In this document: positions 1 through 5,662 of the stretch, piece after piece
Position numbering within the stretch: position 1 is the first letter of the stretch
Layout: every line of letters starts with the position of its first letter
Origin: an uncultured Holophagaceae bacterium
GTDB taxonomy: Bacteria; Acidobacteriota; Holophagae; Holophagales; Holophagaceae
DNA length: 6,641 nt
Direction: 5' to 3'
Assembly (NCBI GenBank): GCA_903890595.1
Contig: CAITBU010000038.1
Location: 1-6,641 of the forward strand
Position numbers and translations under genes: made by a program
The notes under the pieces: model-generated
The model's database searches: none
What the model was told of the DNA's origin: nothing
Seen by the model: the letters and a program-made list of their open reading frames with translations, nothing else

Positions 1-969
1 GGCGGTGTCGTATTCATAGGGGTACCAGAGGTTGCCCTTGCCCACGGCAGAGCCCGGGAAGGGGCGGTCCGGGTTGGTGGGATTATTGCCGTTCTGGAAA
101 ATCTTGTCCTGGAAGACCAAGGGCAGCTCACGGCCGCCGTTCTCCACGAACTTGGGCAGGCCGAAGTCCCGCACCAGGCTGGCTTCGTACTTGTCCCGCA
201 GGATGTAGGCCGAAGCGACGCCGGCATAGGCGTTGAGGCGGGTGATGCCCATGGCGTGGTCGTGGTACCACATCATGCGAGCGCTCTGGTTGTTGGGGTA
301 GTAGTACTCAGCATCCTTGGCGGAAATGGTGCCAGCGACGGCCTCCAGGGGACGCAGCACCTCGTTGCCCTGGAAGGTCACCCCCTTGCCACCCTGGGGA
401 TCCCAGAAGCTGAAGGGGCCGCCATCACTGATCCAGGGCACCAGGCCGCCGTGGAGGTGGGTGGCCGTGCGGTTCTGGGCGATGCCGGGCTCTGCCCCCT
501 GGATGCTGGTATCCACGGGGAGGATGTGCTGGTTCGGCAGCTTGTTGATGAAGGTGATCTGGATGGGGACACCCTTCTGGGCGATGATGATGCCGCCCAG
601 GTGCTTCTGGGTGGGGGTGCCAGAGACGCCCAAGGCCAGGGTGGGGTTGTAGCCCCAGAGGTGCGTGGGATTGGTCAGATCCGGGTGGAGCAGGTCCGTG
701 AACTCGTTGATCTCGATGGTGTAGTGATTGGCGACCAGCCTGCTGCCGGCGAAGGTGCGGATGCTATCCGGGAGGGCCACGGGGATCTCGCCAGGCATCC
801 GCAGCTCGCTAAGGAACTTCTCCAGCTTTGGGCTGGACTGCCAGGTGGGGACCTGGGCCGAGGCGAACTGCCCGGACACCAGCAGGGCCGTGAGCAGGCC
901 CAGGAGGGGGAGGCGGGGGAGGCGAGTGGGCCGGGCGGGGCTGGGAGTGATGGGGGTAGGAGTGAACAT
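1..969 (-). CDS. CotA-like multicopper oxidase, second tandem copy (3' part beyond window)
   Basis: N-terminal 323 residues of an exported multicopper oxidase; the frame is open to the window edge, so the C-terminal copper motifs are not visible. Enzymes of this family oxidise phenolics, bilirubin or metal ions and reduce O2 to water in the periplasm or outside the cell; the substrate here is unknown. The ATG at 967-969 has a near-perfect Shine-Dalgarno (AGGAGGA, 975-981) five bases upstream. Residues 1-38 form a Sec-type signal peptide: basic n-region (R13, R16, R19), hydrophobic PLLGLLTALLVSG, likely cleavage ASA|QV. HLHGG (H171, H173) and WYHDHAMG (H236, H238) are the first two copper-ligand pairs for the type 2/3 centre. 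By hand alignment about 75-80% of residues match the complete copy at 1302-3506, including an identical stretch around the WYHDH motif. Seen: open frame, motifs, RBS. Known: motif roles. Inferred: that the rest of the gene is intact. Confidence 0.93.
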   Translation of the reverse strand, partial: MFTPTPITPSPARPTRLPRLPLLGLLTALLVSGQFASAQVPTWQSSPKLEKFLSELRMPGEIPVALPDSIRTFAGSRLVANHYTIEINEFTDLLHPDLTNPTHLWGYNPTLALGVSGTPTQKHLGGIIIAQKGVPIQITFINKLPNQHILPVDTSIQGAEPGIAQNRTATHLHGGLVPWISDGGPFSFWDPQGGKGVTFQGNEVLRPLEAVAGTISAKDAEYYYPNNQSARMMWYHDHAMGITRLNAYAGVASAYILRDKYEASLVRDFGLPKFVENGGRELPLVFQDKIFQNGNNPTNPDRPFPGSAVGKGNLWYPYEYDTA

Positions 970-1021
970 ATACGTCCTCCTGGGACAAACGACGTTTTCC
1001 GCATGGGGGGCGGGGGTTGGG

Positions 1022-1048
1022 GGGGCACCAGCCAAGGGCCGTTGCCCC
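1022..1048 (-). other. Hairpin in the leader of the second oxidase
   Basis: On the minus strand GGGGCA (1043-1048) can pair with TGCCCC (1022-1027), with an inner GCC/GGC pairing. It lies in the roughly 200-nt untranslated leader, about 50 bases before the start codon. The same leader holds the odd palindrome AAACGACGTTT (987-997), just upstream of the Shine-Dalgarno. No function can be assigned; both could be chance in such GC-rich DNA. Confidence 0.25.
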
Positions 1049-1105
1049 AGGTTGTGCCAGTGAGTCAGGTGGTAGACCGAAAAGACTAGGTCCGAACCGG
1101 GCTAC

Positions 1106-1128
1106 AAAAAATGGGGGATACTACCCAT
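1106..1128 (-). promoter_or_regulatory. Weak hairpin plus T-run in the second oxidase leader (attenuator-like)
   Basis: Reading on the minus strand, ATGGG (1124-1128) pairs with CCCAT (1111-1115) across an 8-nt loop and runs straight into six T residues (1106-1111). The arrangement resembles an intrinsic terminator placed early in the transcript, but a 5-bp stem is weak, and a competing GGAT/ATCC pairing exists. It overlaps the end of the leader block shared with the other oxidase gene. Confidence 0.3.
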
Positions 1129-1156
1129 CCTGTGCCGGAAAACTACTGCCTCTTTG
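1123..1156 (-). promoter_or_regulatory. Leader block shared by both oxidase genes (copy 2)
   Basis: Beginning CAAAGAGGCAGTAGTTTTCC on the minus strand, this segment aligns with 3614-3647 upstream of the other oxidase (CAAAAAGGTAGTGTTTTCC), with roughly 26 of 35 columns identical and one or two single-base gaps by hand. It starts 13 nt downstream of the candidate -10, so it would lie in the first transcribed bases. Conservation in otherwise diverged non-coding DNA suggests an operator or a leader RNA element. No known regulator site was recognised. Confidence 0.45.
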
Positions 1157-1169
1157 TACCCACTGGTAA

Positions 1170-1198
1170 TCAATATTTGGGGACTCTGTAATTTACAA
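1170..1198 (-). promoter_or_regulatory. Candidate sigma-70 promoter of the second oxidase
   Basis: Minus-strand TTGTAA (1193-1198) and TATTGA (1170-1175) are spaced by 17 nt in an AT-rich patch between the upstream gene's terminator and this gene. Both hexamers are imperfect. Support comes mainly from position: the proposed -10 lies 13 nt before the shared leader block, almost as in the first oxidase (15 nt). It implies a leader of about 195 nt. Confidence 0.35.
1187..1197. promoter_or_regulatory. TGTAATTTACA palindrome over the candidate -35
   Basis: A perfect 5-1-5 palindrome (TGTAA-T-TTACA) overlaps the proposed -35 hexamer of the second oxidase. Its position would suit a repressor or activator half-site pair, possibly for a copper- or redox-responsive regulator. 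The orientation of the half-sites is opposite to the classical CopY box, and no equivalent palindrome is present at the first oxidase promoter. Confidence 0.25.
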
Positions 1199-1200
1199 AT

Positions 1201-1239
1201 GGGCACCCGCCTCGGGGTTAACCCCTCCGGTGGATGCCC
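1201..1239. repeat. Imperfect 39-bp dyad between the oxidase genes
   Basis: The outer arms GGGCA/TGCCC and the perfect centre GGGGTTAACCCC (1214-1225), joined by partly matching CC-rich arms, make a near-continuous inverted repeat. It lies between the terminator of the first oxidase and the candidate promoter of the second, starting at the first base after the T-run on the minus strand. It could be a backup terminator hairpin, a protein-binding dyad or an insulating structure. Confidence 0.4.
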
Positions 1240-1275
1240 AAAAAGAAGGAAGCGGGGTCACCCCCGCTTCCTTCT
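1240..1275 (-). terminator. Intrinsic terminator of the first oxidase gene
   Basis: On the minus strand a perfect 14-bp stem (AGAAGGAAGCGGGG, 1262-1275, with its complement at 1244-1257) closes a 4-nt loop and is followed by a T-run ending at 1240. It begins 27 bases after the oxidase stop codon. This is a textbook rho-independent terminator and indicates that the second oxidase needs its own promoter. There is no T-run on the plus-strand side, so it is one-directional. Confidence 0.92.
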
Positions 1276-1301
1276 GGTTTGCTGTCGTTGGCTGGTGCTG
1301 A

Positions 1302-3506
1302 CTACTTCACCACCAGGGTGCGCATCATGTCGTGCTCTTCGTGCTCGAGGATGTGGCAGTGCCAGACGTACTCGTTGCCACCGGTGCGGGGGCTGACGGG
1401 GACGACAAAGGGCACGGCGGGGAGGGCCAGCTTCATGATGACGGTGGTGATCTCACCGGGGTGCATCTTGACGGTCTCCTTCCAGCCGATCTCCGTGGCC
1501 TCGGGGCCGCGGGCAGGGCCCATGAGGGTGGGCGTGGCCGCTTGGCCATTGGCAACCCCGGTCCCGTAGGTCACCGCATCGAAGCCCTGGCGGGAGAGGA
1601 TCTGCACGTTGGAGAGGTGGAAGTGGATCGGGTGGGTGTCGCCCGTGAGGTTGGCGATCTGCCAGACCTCGGTGGCGTTGTTGGTGGACACCTCGGTGGC
1701 GACGGACTCATCCAGGTTGGAGGGGTCGTAGTAGGGGCGGCCGAACTCCCCAACCTTGTTCTTGACGTTGGTGCCCAGCATCTGGATGAGGCGGTTGTTC
1801 AGGTCAAAGGCTTCGTTCAGCGTGAGCTGCCGCACCGTGACGCCCTTGCGGGTGGGGATGGGCAGGGGGGCGGTGGTGATGGAGGCCCAGCTCAGCTTGT
1901 TGGCGGCGGCAGTGGCGACAGGACCGGCCAGGGGGGGATCGATCAGGGAGTTGCCGTCCGCTGCCAGGGGTGTCTTGGGGGTGAGCTTGAAGGCGGGGTC
2001 CTTGGCGATGGTCTTGGCATCGGCCTTCACGTCGAAGCGCATCATCACGAAGGTGTCACCGAAACCGCCGGCGTTGGGGTAGTCGTTCTCGGGAGCGCCC
2101 GTGGGGTAGGGCCCGGGGGCGTCGTTGTAGAGGATGTACTTCTTGCCACCCTTGCCGTTCAGGTCCAGGACCACATCAAAGCGCTCGGCGGGGGCCACGA
2201 TCAGGCTGCCACCGGGGGCTGCGGGGTTCAGGAATGGGCCTGCATTGGGAACGAAGGTGTAGACCAGGCGGCCAGCGGGGACGCTGACGGGCTTGGCCAG
2301 GAAGCCGCCCTCGGTGCCGATGACGAGCCAGGCGGGACCGGGCTTGGTGAAGTCGGGCTTGCCGGGGTTGAGGACATCCTCTTCGTAGAGGGACAGGTTT
2401 AGGACGCGGGCATTGCAGGCATTCAGGATGCGCAGGCGGTACCGGCGGGGATCCACGGAAGCCTTGGGGTAGGGTGCGCCGTTGACCAGCATGGTGTCGC
2501 CGAAGGCCTCAGGCACCACGGAGACGCCAGCGGCGTTGCTGTCGTTCCACAGGGCGGGATCGTACTCGTAGGGGTACCAGAGGCTGCCCTGGGTCTGGGC
2601 GGAGCCCGGGAAGGGGCGGGTCGGGTCGGCAAGTGGAAGGCCGTTCTGGAAGATCTTGTCCTGGAAGACCAGGGGCAGCTCGCGGCCACCGTTCTCCACG
2701 AAGCCAGGGAGACCGAAGTCGCGCACCAGGGAGGCCTCATAGCTGTCCCGGAGGAGGTAGGCAGAGGCGATGCCGGCATAGGCGTTCAGGCGGGTGATGC
2801 CCATGGCGTGGTCGTGGTACCACATCATGCGGGCGCTCTGGTTGTTGGGGTAGTAGTACTCGGCCTCGTTCTTGGGCACGACGCCGGCGGCCGTCTCCAG
2901 GGGGCGGAGCAGGGCGTTGTTAAGGAAGCTAATGCCCTTGTTGCCCTGGGGATCCCAGAAGCTGAAGGGGCCGCCGTCGCTGGTCCATGGCACCTGTCCG
3001 CCGTGGAGGTGGGTGGCGGTGCGGTTGGGGACGACGGAGGGATCGGCGCCCTGGATGCTGGTGTCCACGGGGAGGATGTGCTTGGTGGGCAGGTTGTTGC
3101 GGAAGGTGATCTGGGTGGGGACACCCTTCTGGGCGATGATGATGCCGCCCAGGTGCTTCTGGAGGGGGGTGGTGCCCACGGCCACGCCCAGGGCGCGGGT
3201 GGGGTTGTAGCCCCAGAAGGTGGTTTCGCCCAGCTGGGGGTGGAGCTGATCCTTGAACTCATTGATGTCGATGGTGTAGTGGTTGGCAATCAGCTTGCTA
3301 CCGGTGAAGGTGCGGGTGCTGTCCGGCAGGGCCACGGGGATCTGCCCGGGCATGCGGAGGTCGGTCATGAACTTGGTCAGCATCGGGCTGGACTGCCAGG
3401 TGGGAACCTGGGCCGAGGCGGACTGCCCGGACACCAGCAGGGCCGTCATCAGGCCCAAGAGGGGGAAGCCGGTCCGGGTGGAGCGGGTGGGGGAGCTGTA
3501 AGTCAT
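1302..3506 (-). CDS. CotA-like multicopper oxidase, complete first copy
   Basis: A 734-residue exported three-cupredoxin oxidase of the CotA/bilirubin-oxidase branch. Domain 1 is at about 70-260, domain 2 at about 270-490 and domain 3 at about 555-734. Copper ligands are all present: HLHGG (H166, H168), WYHDH (H231, H233), HPIHFH (H625, H628, H630) and HCHILEHEEHDM (H716, C717, H718, H722, M727). H625, C717, H722 and axial M727 form the type 1 site. CotA hallmarks include GITRLNAYAG and the VNGAPYP / NLSLYEE region. The family oxidises phenols, bilirubin or Mn(II)/Fe(II); the substrate here is unknown. It is much longer than the roughly 510-residue CotA, with extra loops in domains 2 and 3. 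The start at 3506 is preferred over in-frame ATG 3653 because GGAGG lies five bases upstream, a Sec signal (cleavage SASA|QV near 32) follows at once, and the paralogue starts equivalently. There is no twin-arginine motif. It has its own terminator (1240-1275). Confidence 0.95.
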   Translation of the reverse strand: MTYSSPTRSTRTGFPLLGLMTALLVSGQSASAQVPTWQSSPMLTKFMTDLRMPGQIPVALPDSTRTFTGSKLIANHYTIDINEFKDQLHPQLGETTFWGYNPTRALGVAVGTTPLQKHLGGIIIAQKGVPTQITFRNNLPTKHILPVDTSIQGADPSVVPNRTATHLHGGQVPWTSDGGPFSFWDPQGNKGISFLNNALLRPLETAAGVVPKNEAEYYYPNNQSARMMWYHDHAMGITRLNAYAGIASAYLLRDSYEASLVRDFGLPGFVENGGRELPLVFQDKIFQNGLPLADPTRPFPGSAQTQGSLWYPYEYDPALWNDSNAAGVSVVPEAFGDTMLVNGAPYPKASVDPRRYRLRILNACNARVLNLSLYEEDVLNPGKPDFTKPGPAWLVIGTEGGFLAKPVSVPAGRLVYTFVPNAGPFLNPAAPGGSLIVAPAERFDVVLDLNGKGGKKYILYNDAPGPYPTGAPENDYPNAGGFGDTFVMMRFDVKADAKTIAKDPAFKLTPKTPLAADGNSLIDPPLAGPVATAAANKLSWASITTAPLPIPTRKGVTVRQLTLNEAFDLNNRLIQMLGTNVKNKVGEFGRPYYDPSNLDESVATEVSTNNATEVWQIANLTGDTHPIHFHLSNVQILSRQGFDAVTYGTGVANGQAATPTLMGPARGPEATEIGWKETVKMHPGEITTVIMKLALPAVPFVVPVSPRTGGNEYVWHCHILEHEEHDMMRTLVVK

Positions 3507-3601
3507 GGGTGCCTCCAAGGGGGTGAGATGGGACTCGGTATGGGGTGATCTCGTGCGTCTCTGGTACTCCACAAGACTGGGATCTACACGACTTTCAGGT
3601 A

Positions 3602-3630
3602 ATGGGGAGGACCCCCCATAGGCGTGGGGG
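3602..3630 (-). promoter_or_regulatory. Mutually exclusive hairpins in the first oxidase leader
   Basis: On the minus strand CCCCCA (3625-3630) can pair with TGGGGG (3613-3618). The same G-tract as ATGGGG (3614-3619) can instead pair with CCCCAT (3602-3607). Both stems are perfect 6-bp helices with 6-nt loops and cannot form together. They lie in the untranslated leader about 100-125 nt before the start codon and overlap the shared leader block. A switch is possible, but the tracts are low in complexity. Confidence 0.3.
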
Positions 3631-3647
3631 AAAACACTACCTTTTTG
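3614..3647 (-). promoter_or_regulatory. Leader block shared by both oxidase genes (copy 1)
   Basis: This minus-strand segment starts CAAAAAGGTAGTGTTTTCC and matches 1123-1156 upstream of the paralogue. It starts 15 nt after the candidate -10. The strongest core is AGT-GTTTTCC, followed by a CAC and an ATGGG further on. It is a candidate operator or conserved leader RNA for co-regulation of the oxidase pair; no known binding motif was recognised. Confidence 0.45.
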
Positions 3648-3662
3648 GTCCAATTTGGAGCA

Positions 3663-3690
3663 TTGATACTTTCAAAATTACTTATGTCAC
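3663..3690 (-). promoter_or_regulatory. Candidate sigma-70 promoter of the first oxidase
   Basis: Minus-strand GTGACA (3685-3690, 5/6 to the -35 consensus) is followed after 16 nt by TATCAA (3663-3668, 4/6 to the -10). It sits in the only AT-rich patch (about 3640-3690) of the gap between the oxidase and hslO. It implies a leader of about 150 nt. On the plus strand the same patch may also carry the hslO promoter, but I could not find a convincing pair of hexamers there. Confidence 0.45.
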
Positions 3691-3733
3691 CTGGGAAGAG
3701 GCCCGTGCGACTCGGCCAAACATCGGCCCCATC

Positions 3734-3777
3734 GGGCTTTGCGTGGGAGGAGGCAAGCCCCCCTGCTGACGGCAGGG
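3734..3777 (+). other. Two adjacent hairpins upstream of hslO
   Basis: GGGCTT(T)GC (3734-3742) pairs with GCAAGCCC (3753-3760), one T bulged, around a 10-nt loop containing the SD-like GGGAGGAG. Immediately after it CCCTGC (3761-3766) pairs with GCAGGG (3772-3777) around TGACG. No T-run follows, so this is not an intrinsic terminator. It does not match a riboswitch class I know. It would form part of the hslO leader if transcription starts in the AT-rich patch upstream. Confidence 0.35.
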
Positions 3778-3792
3778 CGTCCGGGAGGCACA

Positions 3793-3909
3793 ATGGAAGA
3801 TCTGCAGGAATCCCACCTATCTGCCCCCCGCCCCTTGCTGGAGCCCCGATGTCCCTTGCCGCTGTTCCGACCCCAGGCCAGCCCCCCACGGGGACCCCTT
3901 GAGCGGTGA
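3793..3909 (+). CDS. Possible 38-codon leader ORF overlapping the hslO start
   Basis: ATG at 3793 is preceded at four bases by GGGAGG (3783-3788), the best Shine-Dalgarno in the hslO upstream region. It opens a 38-codon frame, proline- and arginine-rich (starts MEDLQESHL), ending with TGA at 3907-3909, past the proposed TTG of hslO in another frame. I recognise no protein family. It may be a translated leader that couples ribosomes onto hslO, or chance. A frameshift joining it to hslO is less likely, since Hsp33 proteins normally begin near the hslO start given here. Confidence 0.3.
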   Translation: MEDLQESHLSAPRPLLEPRCPLPLFRPQASPPRGPLER

Positions 3910-4732
3910 CCCCCGGCCGGTGAGCGTGCTCCGGTCCCACACCCGGGACGGCCAGATCCGGCTGTCTTCCCTGGATGCCAGCCCCCTCTGGGATGGGGTG
4001 CGGCGGAGCCATCCGCACCTGGAGCCCGAGGCCTGTGCCTGCCTCACGGACCTGCTCTGCGCCACGGCCCTCCTCCAGAGCCGCACCCTCTTCGCTGAGC
4101 GCCTGCAGCTGCTGGTGAAGGGCGCCGGCCGGGCCAAGGCCGTGGTCTCAGACAGCTGGCCCGATGGCACCATCCGGGGTGTCCTGGATGTGAGCGAGAC
4201 CGGCTCGGAATGGATCGCGGCGCCCGGCATCCTGCAGGTGATGCGGTCCAATGCTGGCGGGCAGCCCTACATTGGCAACCTCCCCCTCGTGGAGGGGGGC
4301 ATCCAGGTGCAGGTGGAGCACTACCTGCAGAACTCGGAGCAGGTGCAGGCCAGCCTCACCCTCTGGTGCGACCCTGCCACGGGCGAGTCCGGGGGCCTGC
4401 TGGTGGAACCCCTGCCGGACTGTCCCCCAGCCCGCCTGGCCCGGGTGATTCAGGCCATTGAGGGCCTGGAGGTGGTCCCCCTCTGGGAGCGCACGCCGGC
4501 CTTCCTGGCCAACTGGATTGCCCAGGGCGAAGGGACCGAGGATCTGGCCGCGGCGGACATCTTCTATCGCTGCCGCTGCGCTCGGGAGACGCTGCTGGAG
4601 ACCCTGCGCCGCTTCACCACGGAGCAGAAGGAGGACCTCTTCAAGGAACCCGGTCCCCTGGAGGTCCGCTGCGACTACTGCGGGACCCGCTACACCCTGA
4701 CCCGCGACGAGCTGCTGGGGGGGCCGGCCTGA
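3899..4732 (+). CDS. hslO: Redox-regulated chaperone Hsp33
   Basis: Cytosolic holdase chaperone switched on by oxidation. In family members reduced cysteines bind zinc and keep it inactive; oxidative stress with unfolding forms disulfides and exposes the client-binding surface. The 277-residue product has the usual N-terminal core (about 8-195, with LLCATALL and the Y124-IGNLPLVEG region) and the C-terminal switch CRC (C225, C227) ... CDYC (C258, C261). That is CxC-x30-CxxC, matching the family spacing. There is no in-frame ATG near the beginning. TTG at 3899 is weakly preceded by GGGG; GTG at 3920 or 3926 would also keep the conserved N-terminus, so the exact start is open. Length is slightly below the roughly 290 of E. 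coli. It overlaps the next gene by one base (TGATG), indicating coupled translation. Placement divergent from the oxidases is suggestive of shared redox stress context but proves nothing. Confidence 0.95.
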   Translation: MSGDPRPVSVLRSHTRDGQIRLSSLDASPLWDGVRRSHPHLEPEACACLTDLLCATALLQSRTLFAERLQLLVKGAGRAKAVVSDSWPDGTIRGVLDVSETGSEWIAAPGILQVMRSNAGGQPYIGNLPLVEGGIQVQVEHYLQNSEQVQASLTLWCDPATGESGGLLVEPLPDCPPARLARVIQAIEGLEVVPLWERTPAFLANWIAQGEGTEDLAAADIFYRCRCARETLLETLRRFTTEQKEDLFKEPGPLEVRCDYCGTRYTLTRDELLGGPA

Positions 4733-5451
4733 TGGCCGCCCGCCTGGACATCGCCGAGCGGGGCCGGCCTCTGGGGTCGCCCCTCTCGGTGTGGCTCAAC
4801 TACCGGCTGGTGCCCTTCCTGGTGGCGGGGCTCACCAAGCTGTGGTCCCACACCCTGCGGGTGCGCCACGAGGGCTTCGGGCCCGTGGAAGACCTGGTGG
4901 CCCGGGACGAGCGCTTCATCCTCAGCTTCTGGCACCGGCGCCTCTTCATGATGCCCCTGGCCTACCCCTTCCGCCGCCGCAACGCCCAGGGCGAGGACCG
5001 GGGCGTGGCCATCCTCTCCAGCGACAGCAAGGATGGCGAGCGCAGTGCGGCCACCTGGCGGTGGTTCGGCATCCATGCCGTGCGTGGCACCGCCAGCGAG
5101 GACGGCGCCAAGGCCCTGGTGCGCATGATCCAGGCCGTGCGGCAGGGCTGGGACTTCGGCATCACGCCGGACGGTCCCCGGGGCCCCCGCCTGGAGCTGA
5201 AGCCCGGCACCATTGCCCTGGCGCGCAAGACCGGCGCCTGGATCGTGCCCGTGAGCCTGGCCTTCGACCGCAGCTTCGAGCTGAAGACCTGGGACCGCAT
5301 GGTGATCCCGTTCCCCTTCGCCACCTGCACCGTCCGCTACGGCGAACCCTTCCGCGTCCCCCCCCGCTCCGACGACACCGCCGAAGGCACCCGCCTCCAG
5401 CAAGCCATGGACACCCTCGAAGCCTGGGCCCAGACCGTGGGGCGGGACTGA
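4732..5451 (+). CDS. Lysophospholipid acyltransferase family protein (DUF374 type)
   Basis: A 239-residue protein of the DUF374 branch of the LPLAT superfamily, thought to move acyl chains onto lipid or lipid-A-like acceptors at the inner membrane; the actual substrate is not established. Visible hallmarks in order: a weakly hydrophobic segment LVPFLVAGLTKLW (26-38) for membrane contact, SFWHRR (65-70), SSDSKDGE (96-103), WFGIHAVRGTASEDGAKAL (111-129), ITPDGPRGPR (144-153), PGTIALARKTGAWIVPVS (158-175) and LKTWDR (184-189). In many members the DGE motif is preceded by a histidine (SxHxDGE); here that position is S99, a variation I believe occurs in relatives, so the catalytic residue should not be assumed. 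The start ATG shares its A with the hslO stop (TGATG), and the GGGGGG before it can serve as ribosome site. Length is typical. There is no clear terminator behind it other than the inverted repeat at 5490-5601. Confidence 0.9.
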   Translation: MAARLDIAERGRPLGSPLSVWLNYRLVPFLVAGLTKLWSHTLRVRHEGFGPVEDLVARDERFILSFWHRRLFMMPLAYPFRRRNAQGEDRGVAILSSDSKDGERSAATWRWFGIHAVRGTASEDGAKALVRMIQAVRQGWDFGITPDGPRGPRLELKPGTIALARKTGAWIVPVSLAFDRSFELKTWDRMVIPFPFATCTVRYGEPFRVPPRSDDTAEGTRLQQAMDTLEAWAQTVGRD

Positions 5452-5489
5452 ATCACAGCGCTCGACAGTCTTCTTTCTCCACAGTTTTT

Positions 5490-5601
5490 CTTTGTGTACT
5501 TTGTGTTCTTTGTGGCCAATTTTTCTTTGGAATAGCTACGTCGTTTGCCCATCAGTTTGTGGTTTCTTTTCTTAGCCACAAAGAACACAAAGGGCACAAA
5601 G
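5490..5601. repeat. Inverted repeat of 9-nt CTTTGTGnn units
   Basis: The left arm (5490-5516) is three tandem 9-mers of form CTTTGTGnn (TA, TT, GC). The right arm (5575-5601) is their reverse complement, starting GCCACAAAGAACACAAAGG. The arms match at 25 of 27 positions and enclose a 58-nt, AT-rich loop. The composition is unlike the flanking genes. Elements of this kind, which read as HKEHKE- or NTKNTK-like peptides, are known from intergenic regions of many unrelated bacterial genomes, so this is probably a dispersed palindromic element. It fills most of the gap between the acyltransferase gene and queF and might act as an mRNA end structure. I see no transposase or target-site duplication. 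Confidence 0.85.
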
Positions 5602-5662
5602 GAGTGATCTCAACCCCTCGTCACCTACTACCTCTGTTCTTCAGTTCTCTTAAGGTGTACTC

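Noticed and set aside
256..1089. Plus-strand frame of 277 codons at the left, with a similar one at 2808-3548
   Set aside because: Both begin with nearly the same peptide only because they are the antisense of the same duplicated oxidase region; no domain is visible.
1332..2402. Long plus-strand frame (356 codons) opposite the complete oxidase
   Set aside because: It is a GC-driven antisense shadow: Gly/Val-rich, no motif, and the opposite strand encodes every copper-binding motif in order.
3507..3653. N-terminal extension of the complete oxidase from ATG 3653
   Set aside because: The 49 extra residues would precede the signal peptide, have no counterpart in the paralogue, and cover the leader block; the strong ribosome site is at 3512-3516.
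3700..3792. Possible known riboswitch upstream of hslO
   Set aside because: Two hairpins are present, but I checked for cobalamin, guanidine-II, fluoride and SAM-type core motifs and found no convincing match.
5337..5597. Minus-strand frame of 86 codons with Lys/Asn/Thr-rich part
   Set aside because: Its unusual half is translated from the 9-mer inverted repeat and the rest is antisense to the acyltransferase gene.
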